Source: Streptomyces phaeolivaceus (GTDB taxonomy: Bacteria; Actinomycetota; Actinomycetes; Streptomycetales; Streptomycetaceae). Taken from it: a stretch of DNA of 64,000 bases. Location of the stretch: contig NZ_CP045096.1 of the NCBI RefSeq assembly GCF_009184865.1, forward strand, positions 620,001-684,000, given 5' to 3'. The notes beneath the pieces are model-generated. The model did not search any database, was not told the DNA's origin, and was given only the letters and a program-made list of their open reading frames with translations. Both the position numbers and the translations under genes were made by a program. How positions within the stretch are numbered: position 1 is the first letter of the stretch; each line of letters begins with the position of its first letter. Shown here in pieces: positions 17,922 to 26,563 of this stretch.

Positions 17922-18944
17922 TCACGCCGCCCTGGGTTGCAGATAGCGCGCCAGCAGGTCGTCCAGGCTGACGAGACCGGTGAGGCGGCCCGTGTCGTCG
18001 TGGACGAGGGCGAGCGTGGCGCGGTGCCGGCGCAGGACGTCGATGGCGTCGGCCACGGTCGCGTCCTGCGACAGTCGCGGCACCGGCCGGGCGAGGGCAC
18101 GGGCGGTGACCGCGCGCCCCTTCGTCCGGGCGACCAGGGCGTCACGGGCGTGGACGGAGCCGAGGACGGTGGTGTCGTCGGCGCGCACCAGGAGCCGGGT
18201 GCGGTCGTGGTCGGCGGCGGCCCGGAGGACGGCCTCCACATCGGCGTCCGCGTCGACCGCGGTGATCTCGGCGGCCGGGACCGCGAGTTCGCGCACCGGG
18301 GTCCCGGGCTCCGTCAGCGAACGGGTGATCAGCTCGGAGTCGGCCTCGCTGATCAGCCCCAGCCGCTGCGACTCCGCCACGAGATGGGTGAGCTGCTCGC
18401 GGTTGTGCACGGACGCCAGTTCGTCGCGCGGGGTCACCCGGCACAGCCGTACCAGCGCGTTGCTGACCCGGTTGAGCAGCCCGATCAGTGGTCGTACGAC
18501 CCTGACCACGGCCCGGAAGGACGGGGACAGCAGCATCGCGGAGCGCTCGGGGTGGGCGATGGCCCAGGACTTGGGCGCCATCTCGCCGACGACCATGTGC
18601 AGGAAGACGACCACGACCATGGCGACCACGAAGGCCACGCCGTAGCTGAGCGCGCTGGGCAGGCCCAGGTCGTGCAGCAGGGGGTCGAGTTCGTGGGAGA
18701 TGGCGGGCTTGGAGACGGAGCCGAGGCCCAGGGTGCAGACGGTGATGCCGAGTTGGGCGCCGGCCAGCATCAGGGACAGCTCGCGCATCCCGGCGAGGGC
18801 CGCCCTGGCGCCCCGCTGCCCGGTGGCCGCCGCCTGTTCCACGCGGTGGCGTTTGGCGGCGACGAGCGCGAACTCGGCGGCGACGAAGAACCCGCTGCCG
18901 ATCAGCAGCAGAACGGTGACGAAGAGCGCCATGGGGAAGCTCAT
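17922..18944 (-). CDS. CNNM/DUF21-CBS membrane protein (hemolysin C-like), short form
   Basis: 340 aa. The N-terminal DUF21/CNNM transmembrane domain begins MSFPMALFVTVLLLIGSGFF, followed by AAEFALVAAKRHRVEQ and LAGAQLGITVCTLGLG. Two CBS motifs follow at ~200-335 (DADVEAVLRAAADHDRTRLL and LVHDDTGRLTGLVSLDDLL). There is no C-terminal CorC_HlyC domain. Family members in bacteria (for example MpfA, PaeA/YtfL) act in Mg2+ or polyamine/cation export. It overlaps the upstream paralogue by 4 bp (ATGA type), so the pair is co-translated and may form a heterodimer. Confidence 0.85.
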   Translation of the reverse strand: MSFPMALFVTVLLLIGSGFFVAAEFALVAAKRHRVEQAAATGQRGARAALAGMRELSLMLAGAQLGITVCTLGLGSVSKPAISHELDPLLHDLGLPSALSYGVAFVVAMVVVVFLHMVVGEMAPKSWAIAHPERSAMLLSPSFRAVVRVVRPLIGLLNRVSNALVRLCRVTPRDELASVHNREQLTHLVAESQRLGLISEADSELITRSLTEPGTPVRELAVPAAEITAVDADADVEAVLRAAADHDRTRLLVRADDTTVLGSVHARDALVARTKGRAVTARALARPVPRLSQDATVADAIDVLRRHRATLALVHDDTGRLTGLVSLDDLLARYLQPRAA

Positions 18945-20365
18945 GCCTGTTCCTCCCGACGCTTCTGGTCGCGTTTCTGGTCGCGTTCATGGTCGCGTTT
19001 CTGGTCGTGTTTCCCGTCGCGTTCGGCCTCGGGCTCGGGCTCGACGAGTGCGGGCAGCCGCTCCAGGCGGACCCGGTCGGGGACATGCCGGTCCAGTGTG
19101 CGTACGTCGATCACGGCGCGCCCGCCGTCGGGCAGGTCGACGGTGAGCCGGTCACCGATGGCGGGGAAGCGGCCGAGGCGGTCCACGACGAGCCCGGCGA
19201 CGGTGTCGTAGTCCTCCTCCTCGGGCAGGTCGACCCCGGTGGCGTCGGCGACCTCGTCGAGGCGGCGACCGGCGTCCACCAGCCAGCCCGTGCCGTCGGC
19301 GACGGCGAGTGCGATGACGGTGTCGGACTCGTCGGCGATGTCGCCCACCAGCTCCTCGGCGATGTCCTCGTAGGTGACGATGCCGGCGACACCGCCGTGC
19401 TCGTCGAGGACGACGGCGAACTCGTCGTCCCGCTCCCGCATCCGGGTCACCGCTTCCGGCAGCGGCAGGGTGTCCGGCAGGAGCAGCGGGCGGCGGGCGA
19501 GGGCGCCCGCGCTGGTGGCGGTGAGGGGTCCGGCGGGCAGCCGCATCAGCTCGCGGACGCCGAGTACGCCGGTGATGTCGTCCGGGTGGTCGCCGAGCAC
19601 CGGGTAGTTCGAGTGGCCGTGCCTCGCGATCAGTTCGACGGCCTCGGCGCCGGAGGCGTCCTTGCGGACGAAGACGGCCGCCGCGCGCGGCACCATCACC
19701 TCGTCGAGGGTCCGCTCGGAGAACTCCAGGGCGTGGTCGAGGAGTTCGGCGGTGTCCTTGGGCAGTTCGCCCTGCTCGTGGGACTCGCCGATGAGATGGC
19801 CCAGCTCCTCCAGGGTGGCGCCGTGGTGCAGTTCCTCGACGGGCTCGATGCCCACCCGGCGCAGCAGTCGGTTGGCGGCGCCGTCGAAGACGCGCACCAC
19901 CGGGCCCACGACCTTCAGATAGGCGAGCGTGGAACCGGCCAGCGACTTGGCCAGCCGCTCGGGGACGGCGAGGGCGAGGTTCTTCGGGGCCAGCTCGCCC
20001 AGCACCATCTGCACGACGGTGGCCGCCGCGAAGGCCAGGACGACGGAGATCCCGCCGACCGCGCCCTCGGGGACGCCGACGCCGGTCAGGGCCGGTTCGA
20101 GCAGGGCGGAGACGGACGGTTCGGCGATGAAGCCGACGATCAGACCGGTGACGGTGATGCCGAGCTGGGCACCGGACAGCATGAACGACAGCCGCTCCAG
20201 CACGGTCAGGGCGCGGGCCGCCCGGCGGTCGCCGGCCTCCGCCTCGCGCGCGAGGGCGAGCCGGTCGGCGGAGACGTACGCGAACTCCTGGGCGACGAAA
20301 TAGCCGGTACCGGCGGTGAGGACGAGGACGGCCAGCAGGCCGAGCACGGCGTTCGCGGCACTCAT
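18941..20365 (-). CDS. CNNM/DUF21-CBS-CorC membrane protein (hemolysin C-like), long form
   Basis: 474 aa. The N-terminal CNNM domain (NAVLGLLAVLVLTAGTGYFV, LSGAQLGITVTGLIVGF) is followed by a tandem CBS pair (VPRAAAVFVRKDASGAEAVE; VVLDEHGGVAGIVTYEDIAE) and a C-terminal CorC_HlyC domain (about 345-430, GRRLDEVADATGVDLPEEED). The last ~25 residues are a repetitive charged tail (KHDQKRDHERDQKRDQKR). Putative cation exporter or regulator. First gene of a two-gene operon; the tail runs into the start of the short form, with a 4-bp overlap. Confidence 0.87.
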   Translation of the reverse strand: MSAANAVLGLLAVLVLTAGTGYFVAQEFAYVSADRLALAREAEAGDRRAARALTVLERLSFMLSGAQLGITVTGLIVGFIAEPSVSALLEPALTGVGVPEGAVGGISVVLAFAAATVVQMVLGELAPKNLALAVPERLAKSLAGSTLAYLKVVGPVVRVFDGAANRLLRRVGIEPVEELHHGATLEELGHLIGESHEQGELPKDTAELLDHALEFSERTLDEVMVPRAAAVFVRKDASGAEAVELIARHGHSNYPVLGDHPDDITGVLGVRELMRLPAGPLTATSAGALARRPLLLPDTLPLPEAVTRMRERDDEFAVVLDEHGGVAGIVTYEDIAEELVGDIADESDTVIALAVADGTGWLVDAGRRLDEVADATGVDLPEEEDYDTVAGLVVDRLGRFPAIGDRLTVDLPDGGRAVIDVRTLDRHVPDRVRLERLPALVEPEPEAERDGKHDQKRDHERDQKRDQKRREEQA

Positions 20366-20588
20366 CGAACACCACCCCGTCGCGTGCCGCGATCGAAACG
20401 ATCAGCCAAGGTCTGGCGGGGTGGTCGGGGACTGTGCCCCGGGGAGTCCGTCGGTCTGGCGGACACGGGCTTGCTCCTTCAGTTGGTGTGCGGCACGTGA
20501 ACGATCGCGACCCGATCTTCGTTCCCGGAAGCGACCGTCGCGATCACCCCGCCCCCCGGCGCGGCGCTCCCCGCTGCTCCTCGGCCGC

Positions 20589-20648
20589 CCCCATCGCTCC
20601 CCATCGCTCCCCATCGCTCCCCGCCGCTCCCCGTCGCTCCCCGTCGGG
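20589..20648. repeat. Six 10-bp tandem units directly after the response-regulator stop
   Basis: Units CCCCATCGCT x3, CCCCGCCGCT, CCCCGTCGCT and CCCCGTCGGG run from 20589 to 20648, ending next to the stop of the response-regulator gene (minus strand) at 20650. The spacing is about one helical turn. On the transcribed strand this is a purine-rich 3' tail. It could be a slippage-prone minisatellite or part of a terminator. Confidence 0.85.
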
Positions 20649-20649
20649 C

Positions 20650-21336
20650 TTAGGTTCCCCCGGCCCTGACCAGCCCCTTTTCATACGCGACCACCACGGC
20701 CTGGGCGCGGTCGCGCAGGTCGAGCTTGGCGAAGATACGGGCCACATGGGACTTCACGGTGGCTTCGCTGAGGGTCAGCTCGGCGGCGAGTTCCGCGTTG
20801 GACAGACCGCGTCCGAGGAGGGTCAGGACCTCCAGTTCGCGGGGTGTCAGGGACCGGAGGTCGGCGTGCGCGGCGGGCGGGTGGGCGGCCTCCGTGGCGA
20901 AGCGCTCCACCAGCCGCCGGGTGATGGTGGGGGCCAGCAGGGCGTCCCCGGTGTCGACCAGCCGTACGGCCGCCGCGAGGTGGCGTGGCGTGACGTCCTT
21001 CAGCAGGAAGCCGCTGGCGCCGATCGACAGGGCCGCGTACACGTAGCGGTCCAGGTCGAAGGTGGTGAGCATGAGCACCCGGCAGGCCGGGGCGCGGTCC
21101 AGGATGCGGCGGGTGGCCTCCAGGCCGTCCATGTTCGGCATCCGGATGTCCATCAGGACGACGTCCGGTTCCAGCTCACGGGCCATCGCCACCGCCTCCA
21201 CGCCGTCGGCCGCCTCGCCGGCCACGTCGATGCCCCGGGCGGTGAGGATCAGCCGGAACCCGGTCCGGATCAGCGTCTGGTCGTCGACGACGAGCACCCG
21301 GGGTGCCGGTGCCGACACCGCGTCCGCCGCCGTCAC
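20650..21336 (-). CDS. NarL/LuxR-type response regulator
   Basis: 228 aa. The receiver domain has VLVVDDQ, phosphoacceptor D63 (VVLMDIRMPNMDG), the switch Thr in MLTTFD and Lys in FLLKDV. The C-terminal LuxR-type HTH (about 158-220) has LTPRELEVLTLLGRGLSN and SEATVKSHVARIFAKL. It overlaps the kinase gene by 4 bp, so kinase and regulator form one unit. The divergent MacB-like ABC transporter is the probable target (inference from position). Confidence 0.93.
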   Translation of the reverse strand: MTAADAVSAPAPRVLVVDDQTLIRTGFRLILTARGIDVAGEAADGVEAVAMARELEPDVVLMDIRMPNMDGLEATRRILDRAPACRVLMLTTFDLDRYVYAALSIGASGFLLKDVTPRHLAAAVRLVDTGDALLAPTITRRLVERFATEAAHPPAAHADLRSLTPRELEVLTLLGRGLSNAELAAELTLSEATVKSHVARIFAKLDLRDRAQAVVVAYEKGLVRAGGT

Positions 21337-22295
21337 GGCCGGTCCAGGGGGATCCGGGCCCGGACCCGGTAGCCGCCCCCGAGGCGGCGCCGGGCGTCCA
21401 GGTCGCCGCCGTACACGGCGACCCGCTCGCGCAGGCCCAGCAGCCCGCGCCCGGTGCCGTCCCGGTGACGCCGGGCGGGCCGCGCGGGGTGCGGCCCGCC
21501 CGGGTCGCCGCCGGTCAGCACGCTGGGGCCGGTGTTCAGGACCTCCACGCGCAGCGCGTGGTCGGCGTAGCGCACGGTGACCTCGGCCTTGCCGCCGTCG
21601 CCGTGCCGGAGCGCGTTGGTGAGGGCCTCCTGCACGATCCGGTACGCCGTCACGTCGACGCCCCGCGGCAGCGGGCGGGGCTCACCGGAGATCCGTACCT
21701 CCACGGGCAGCCCGGCGAACGAGATCCGGTCGACGAGCGACCCCAGCCGGTCGAGGCCGGGCTGCGGCGCCAGCTCTCCCCGGTCGCCACCGCGCCGACC
21801 CGTACCCGAGGGGACCGTCCCGCTCCCGCCCCCGGCCACACCCTCCCCCACGTCCCCCGCCTTCTCCATGCCTCCCGCATCCCCCACGTCCCCCGCGTCC
21901 TCGCCGTCCTGCGAGGGTGCGAGCAGCCCCAGCAGATGCCGTAGGTCGGTCATCGCGCCGCGCCCCGCGTCCTCGACGGCCAGCAGGGCCGCCGCGGCCT
22001 CGTCCGGCATGGTGCCGAGCACCTCGCGGGCGGCCCCCGCCTGGACGACCATGAGGCTGACGTTGTGGCTGACGATGTCGTGCAACTCCCGTGCGATGCG
22101 GTCCCGTTCGGCGGCGATCGCGGCCGACGCGGCACTCTCCCGCTCCCGTTCGAGCAGCCAGCCGCGCTCCCCCACGGCGCGCCGCCAGCGTCGCCGGGTG
22201 CGCACCAGTACCACCGCCAGCCAGGCCGCGAGCGCACCCACCGCTCCCAGCGCCGCCACCGGACCGTCGACCCCCCACTCCCACATGGGGTTCAC
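21333..22295 (-). CDS. HisKA_3-type sensor histidine kinase
   Basis: 320 aa. One N-terminal membrane helix (about 10-32) and a short coiled coil lead to the dimerisation/phosphoacceptor motif RIARELHDIVSHNVS, H72. The C-terminal HATPase has EALTNALRHGDG (N box) and RGLLGLRERVAVYGG. Between them is a ~45-residue Gly/Asp-rich insertion (about 125-170, SQDGEDAGDVGDAGG) not usual in this family. There is almost no extracellular part, so it probably senses the membrane or the transporter itself, as in BceS/LiaS-type systems. First start is ATG 22295; ATG 22286 is also possible. Confidence 0.9.
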   Translation of the reverse strand: MNPMWEWGVDGPVAALGAVGALAAWLAVVLVRTRRRWRRAVGERGWLLERERESAASAAIAAERDRIARELHDIVSHNVSLMVVQAGAAREVLGTMPDEAAAALLAVEDAGRGAMTDLRHLLGLLAPSQDGEDAGDVGDAGGMEKAGDVGEGVAGGGSGTVPSGTGRRGGDRGELAPQPGLDRLGSLVDRISFAGLPVEVRISGEPRPLPRGVDVTAYRIVQEALTNALRHGDGGKAEVTVRYADHALRVEVLNTGPSVLTGGDPGGPHPARPARRHRDGTGRGLLGLRERVAVYGGDLDARRRLGGGYRVRARIPLDRP

Positions 22296-22413
22296 CTTCG
22301 CAGAACGGCCCGGCGCCGCGCATCAGCCCAGGGATGCGGGCCCCTGCATCTGCGGGATGAGGAGCGGAACCGGGTGCCGTCCGGGGAGGGATGTCCGGGC
22401 CGCGTCCTTCGCC

Positions 22414-22419
22414 TAGCGT
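22414..22419 (+). promoter_or_regulatory. Putative -10 TAGCGT for the ABC operon, leaderless start
   Basis: TAGCGT ends 7 nt before ATG 22427 and there is no Shine-Dalgarno sequence upstream of that ATG, suggesting a leaderless mRNA. The upstream ATG at 22391 would place this hexamer inside the gene, which argues for 22427 as the start. Confidence 0.45.
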
Positions 22420-22426
22420 CCGACGC

Positions 22427-23176
22427 ATGGTCACTGAGAACAACGAACGCCATGAGAACCACGAGGGCGAGGACGACGCGGGCAGCGGGGCGGAGACCGT
22501 CGTACGGCTCGACGGGGTGCGCAAGGAGTACGGGGAGACGACGGCGCTGGACGGGGTGTCGCTGGAGATACGGGCCGGGGAGGCGGTCGCGGTGATGGGG
22601 CCCTCGGGGTGCGGCAAGTCCACGCTGCTGAACATGATCGCGGGGCTGGACCGTCCGACGGGCGGCACGGTGACGGTGCACGGCGAGAACGTGGGGGAGC
22701 TGAGCGAGAAGGGGCTCGCGCTGTACCGGCGGCGCCGTATCGGCATGATCTTCCAGTTCTTCAACCTGATCGACGATCTGTCGGCGCTCGACAACGTGGC
22801 GCTGGCCGCCCAGTTGACCGGCAGCCCGGCGCGGCAGGCCCGCCGCCGCGCGCTGGAGCTGTTCGACGAACTCGGTATCGCCGACCGGCGCAATGCCTAC
22901 CCGGCGGTCCTCAGCGGCGGTGAGCGGCAACGGGTCGCCGTGGCGCGGGCGTTGATGAACCGTCCGGCCCTGCTGCTGGCCGACGAGCCGACCGGCGCAC
23001 TGGACAGCCGGGCCGGGGAGCAGGTGATGGATCTGCTGCTGGACCTCAACCAGATCGGCCAGACGCTGATCCTGGTCACCCACGACGACCATCTCGCCCG
23101 GCGCTGCGCCGGCCGTCTCGTCGAGTTCGCCGACGGCCGGGTCACCGGCGAACACACCCTGGAGCCGTCCGTATGA
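22427..23176 (+). CDS. ABC transporter ATP-binding protein (MacB/LolD-type)
   Basis: 249 aa from ATG 22427. Walker A is GPSGCGKST (58-66), the Q-loop is FQFFNLIDDLSALDNV, the signature is LSGGERQRVAVARAL, Walker B is LLLADEPTGALD and the H-loop is LVTHDD. All are intact. The FNL...LSALDNV and DEPTGALD patterns are typical of the MacB/LolD/BceA branch, which pairs with FtsX-type permeases. It is coupled to the permease by an ATGA overlap at 23173. It lies divergent from the two-component system, a layout common for antimicrobial-peptide or cell-envelope stress pumps. Confidence 0.93.
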   Translation: MVTENNERHENHEGEDDAGSGAETVVRLDGVRKEYGETTALDGVSLEIRAGEAVAVMGPSGCGKSTLLNMIAGLDRPTGGTVTVHGENVGELSEKGLALYRRRRIGMIFQFFNLIDDLSALDNVALAAQLTGSPARQARRRALELFDELGIADRRNAYPAVLSGGERQRVAVARALMNRPALLLADEPTGALDSRAGEQVMDLLLDLNQIGQTLILVTHDDHLARRCAGRLVEFADGRVTGEHTLEPSV

Positions 23177-25485
23177 GGGCCGTGTGGCGGGCCGCGCGGG
23201 CGGCGGTACGGCGGCGCAGGCTCCAGACACTGGTGATCGCCCTGGTCACGCTGACCTCGACGACGGCGATCGTGGTGGCGCTCGGTCTGGTCGACGCGGC
23301 CTCCTCGCCGTTCGACAAGGCCTTCGGCGAGCAGCGCGGACCCCATGTCATCGCCGCGTTCGACTCCGGGAAGGTCTCGGACGGCCGACTGGCGCGCGCG
23401 GCACGGCGGTCGGGGGTGGCGGCGAGCGCCGGCCCCTTCGCCCAGGCCTCGGTCGAACTGCCCCGGGAGGCGATGAACTTCGGCCTCGGCGACGAACTCA
23501 CCGTCGTGGGCCGGTCCGACCCCGGCGGCCCGGTGGACCGGCTCGACCTGTGGGCGGGCCGCTGGGCCACCGGACCCGGTGAGGTCGTCCTCAACCGGCA
23601 GTCGGACTGGACGGCGGACGACCTCGGCAAGAAGCTCCGGGTGCCCTCGGGCCCGGCCCTGACCATCGTCGGCTTCGCCTTCGACCTGAGCCGCACCGCC
23701 GACGCCTGGGTCGCCCCCGAGCAGATCGGGGCCCTGAAGCCCACGGCCGCGCAGCTGCTGTTCCGCTTCACGGACGCCTCGTCGGAGAGCCGACTGCGCG
23801 CACAACTGGCCTCGGTGACAGAGGGGTTGCCGACGGGAGCGCTGACCGGTTCGAGGTCGTACCTCACCCTCAAGGACCAGATAGGAAGTTCGGCGCGGGC
23901 CTACGCGCCGTATCTGCTGGCCTTCGGCTTCCTCGGCATCGTGGTGGCCGTGCTCATCGTCGCCAACGTGGTCAGCGGCGCGGTGATCTCCGGTTTCCGG
24001 CACATCGGCATCCTCAAGTCGCTGGGGTTCACGCCGGGGCAGGTGGTGGCCGTCTATCTGGTGATGATCTCCGTCCCGGCCGTGTTCGGCTGTGTGCTCG
24101 GGACCGTCGCGGGCAATCTGGCGGCGCGGCCCCTGCTGGAGTCCGTGTTCACGGGGCCGGACGCGGGGGTGTTCCACGGCAGTGTCGCGCTCGCGCCCTG
24201 GGTGAACGTGCTCGCTCTGCTCGGGATGCCCGCCGTGTGTCTGTTCGCGGCGCTCGCGCCGGCCGTGCGCGCCCACCGGTTGTCCGCCGCGCGGGCGATC
24301 AGCGCGGGCAGCGCGCCGCGCGCCGGGCGGGCGCTCGGTGTCCAGCGCCGGCTGGCGGGCAGCCGGCTGCCGCGCCCGGTGAGCCTGGGGCTGGGGCTGC
24401 CGTTCGCCCGGCCGGGCCGCAGCGCCCTCACCCTGGCGGCCGTGGTCCTGGGCGTGACCACGGTGACCTTCGCGACCGGTCTGGCCACGACGATGGACCG
24501 GTTCGGCAACGCGGGCCGCGACGCCTACCAGGTCACCGTCTACGTGGGGAAGGTCCACGCCGGCAAGGAGACCAGGCCGGTGCACGACGACCTCGCCCTG
24601 CGCTCCCTGCTGCGCGCGCTGCCGGGCGCGCGCGAGGTGACCGCCAGGGGCAACACCGAGGCCCGGCTCGCGGGTTCGGCGGAGAAACTGTGGCTCGAAG
24701 CACGGCGGGGGGACCGGCCCCGGATGGACAGCGTGCTCACCGGGGGCCGGTGGTTCCAGGGCTCCGGCGAGGTCGTGGCCGGTTCGGCGTTCCTGCGCCG
24801 GAACGGGCTGGGCGTCGGTGACCGTATCCGTGTGGAGAAGGGCGACCGGCACGCGGACCTGGTCGTCGTCGGGGAGTTCATGGAGAGCAACGCCCGTGTC
24901 GTGGTCGTCGACTGGTCGACCATGCGGTCCGTGGCCCCGGGCGAGAAGCCCATCGCCTATCACGTCCGGCTCCGCGACGGCGCCGACCCGGACGCCTACG
25001 CCCGCGCCGCCGAGGCCGCCGATCCGGGGCTCAGCCCGTCACCGACCGGCGCCAACTCCGTCACACAGACGATCATCGGGTCGGCCACCGCCCTCACGCT
25101 CCTGCTGGCCGCCGTCGCGTCCCTCGGTGTCTTCAACACGGCCGTCCTCAACACCCGCGACCGCCGCCGTGACCTGGGCATGCTCAAGTCCATCGGGATG
25201 ACACCGCGCCAGGTCACGGTGATGACGGTGGCCTCGATGGCGCTGCTCGGCGCCCTGGGCTCGCTCCTCGGCATCCCCCTCGGCATGGCGGGCCACCGGC
25301 TGGTCGTCCCGCGCATGGCGGACGCCGTGAACATCACCCTGCCGTCGTACATGACGGACGTCTGGAGCGCCCCGGCCCTGGCCGGCCTCGCGCTCGCGGG
25401 CCTCGTCATCGCGGTCCTGGGCGCGTACGTCCCGGCCCGCCGCGCGGCACGGCTGACGGTCGCGGAGGTGCTGCGCAACGAGTGA
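23173..25485 (+). CDS. FtsX/MacB-like ABC transporter permease
   Basis: 770 aa. N-terminal membrane helix (~20-42), a large extracytoplasmic domain (~45-235), three helices (AYLLAFGFLGIVVAVLIVAN and two more, ending near 370), a second half starting with SALTLAAVVLGVTTVTFATG, another extracytoplasmic domain (~445-625) and three final helices. Two FtsX domains are recognisable by ILKSLGFTPGQVVAVYLVMI and MLKSIGMTPRQVTVMTVASM. This duplicated form is usual for actinobacterial exporters that extract or expel membrane-active compounds. Substrate unknown. Confidence 0.9.
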   Translation: MRAVWRAARAAVRRRRLQTLVIALVTLTSTTAIVVALGLVDAASSPFDKAFGEQRGPHVIAAFDSGKVSDGRLARAARRSGVAASAGPFAQASVELPREAMNFGLGDELTVVGRSDPGGPVDRLDLWAGRWATGPGEVVLNRQSDWTADDLGKKLRVPSGPALTIVGFAFDLSRTADAWVAPEQIGALKPTAAQLLFRFTDASSESRLRAQLASVTEGLPTGALTGSRSYLTLKDQIGSSARAYAPYLLAFGFLGIVVAVLIVANVVSGAVISGFRHIGILKSLGFTPGQVVAVYLVMISVPAVFGCVLGTVAGNLAARPLLESVFTGPDAGVFHGSVALAPWVNVLALLGMPAVCLFAALAPAVRAHRLSAARAISAGSAPRAGRALGVQRRLAGSRLPRPVSLGLGLPFARPGRSALTLAAVVLGVTTVTFATGLATTMDRFGNAGRDAYQVTVYVGKVHAGKETRPVHDDLALRSLLRALPGAREVTARGNTEARLAGSAEKLWLEARRGDRPRMDSVLTGGRWFQGSGEVVAGSAFLRRNGLGVGDRIRVEKGDRHADLVVVGEFMESNARVVVVDWSTMRSVAPGEKPIAYHVRLRDGADPDAYARAAEAADPGLSPSPTGANSVTQTIIGSATALTLLLAAVASLGVFNTAVLNTRDRRRDLGMLKSIGMTPRQVTVMTVASMALLGALGSLLGIPLGMAGHRLVVPRMADAVNITLPSYMTDVWSAPALAGLALAGLVIAVLGAYVPARRAARLTVAEVLRNE

Positions 25486-25547
25486 CGGGACCGATTCCGA
25501 CCATCATCGGTCCCGATCCGACCCTCACCCCGGCGGCCGGCCGCCCT

Positions 25548-25572
25548 ACGTTGGGAGGGAACCCTGAAAGGA
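25548..25572 (+). promoter_or_regulatory. Putative -10 TACGTT and ribosome-binding site for the sirtuin operon
   Basis: TACGTT (25548-25553) is followed by a short leader carrying AAAGGA (25567-25572), 9 nt before ATG 25582. This would be the promoter of the sirtuin-SDR-macrodomain genes. No certain -35. Confidence 0.35.
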
Positions 25573-25581
25573 TCACGACAG

Positions 25582-26466
25582 ATGACGGTCCAGAACGACG
25601 CCGCGCACGACATGGCATCACCCGCCGGTCTCCCGGCCGCCGCCGAGACACTCCGCTCCTGGCTCGGCGCGGCCGACCGGGTCCTGGTCGCGGCCGGCGC
25701 GGGGCTGAGCGCCGCCGCCGGATACGACTACGGCGACACCGAGCGCTTCAGGGAACTGCTCCCGGCGCTGTACGGACTCGGTCTGCGCTCCCGCTATCTG
25801 CTGGGCGTACCGCTGCCGCCGGACATGATGTGGGGCTATTGGGCCGTACATATCGACGACATCCGCCACGGCTCCGCGCCCAACCCGCTGTACCGGCGGC
25901 TGCGTTCGCTGGTCGGCGACCGGGACCACTGGGTGATGACGTCGAACGTCGACGCGCTGTTCGCCCGCAACGGCTTCGCCCCGGACCGGATCTTCGCCCC
26001 CCAGGGCGACTACGGCCGCCTCCAGTGCACCGTGCCGTGCGTGCAGGAGACCTGGGCGGCGAAACCGTTCCTCGACCGGGTCCTCGCCGCCTACGACCGG
26101 AAGACGGGCCGGGTGACCGACCCGGCCGCCCTGCCCGTCTGCCCGAACTGCGGCGCGGACGTGTTCCCGAACGTGCGAGTGGGCCCGGAGTTCGTGGACG
26201 GCGCCCATATGCCCGCCGGTGACCGGCTGAACCGCTGGCTCGGCGACGCGCCCGACACCGCCCGCCTGCTCGTCCTGGAGATCGGCGCCGGGTTCAATAC
26301 CCCCGGCGTGATCCGGTGGCCCATGGAGAACGTCGTACGGCACACCCCCGGGGCCCGCCTGGTGCGGGTGAATCCCGACCACCCGGAGGTCCCCGCCGAC
26401 CTCGGCGACCGGGCCCTGCCCCTGCCGTTCACGGCGGACCGGCTGCTGGCCGCGCTCACCACGTGA
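25582..26466 (+). CDS. M-class (SirTM-like) sirtuin, probable protein ADP-ribosyltransferase
   Basis: 294 aa. The NAD-binding motif is GAGLSAAAGYDY (39-50) rather than the GAGIS...PDFR of deacetylase sirtuins. The TSNVDALF motif (120-127) matches the TxNxD of the family. The catalytic His is replaced by Gln in PQGDYG (Q141). A four-Cys zinc ribbon is present (C149, C153, C187, C190). These are the hallmarks I recall for SirTM enzymes, which ADP-ribosylate proteins and are encoded with zinc macrodomain hydrolases in Firmicutes. Two genes downstream is exactly such a macrodomain. The lipoyl carrier (GcvH-L) and lipoate ligase of the firmicute operons are absent, so the target here is open. Confidence 0.8.
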   Translation: MTVQNDAAHDMASPAGLPAAAETLRSWLGAADRVLVAAGAGLSAAAGYDYGDTERFRELLPALYGLGLRSRYLLGVPLPPDMMWGYWAVHIDDIRHGSAPNPLYRRLRSLVGDRDHWVMTSNVDALFARNGFAPDRIFAPQGDYGRLQCTVPCVQETWAAKPFLDRVLAAYDRKTGRVTDPAALPVCPNCGADVFPNVRVGPEFVDGAHMPAGDRLNRWLGDAPDTARLLVLEIGAGFNTPGVIRWPMENVVRHTPGARLVRVNPDHPEVPADLGDRALPLPFTADRLLAALTT

Positions 26467-26563
26467 GAAACACGAGGGCGCGCACGGAGGACGGCAGGAC
26501 CGCTGCGGGTACCAGCGCGGCAGAACCATCGAAGACATCGACCCACCAGGACGTGAAGGCACC

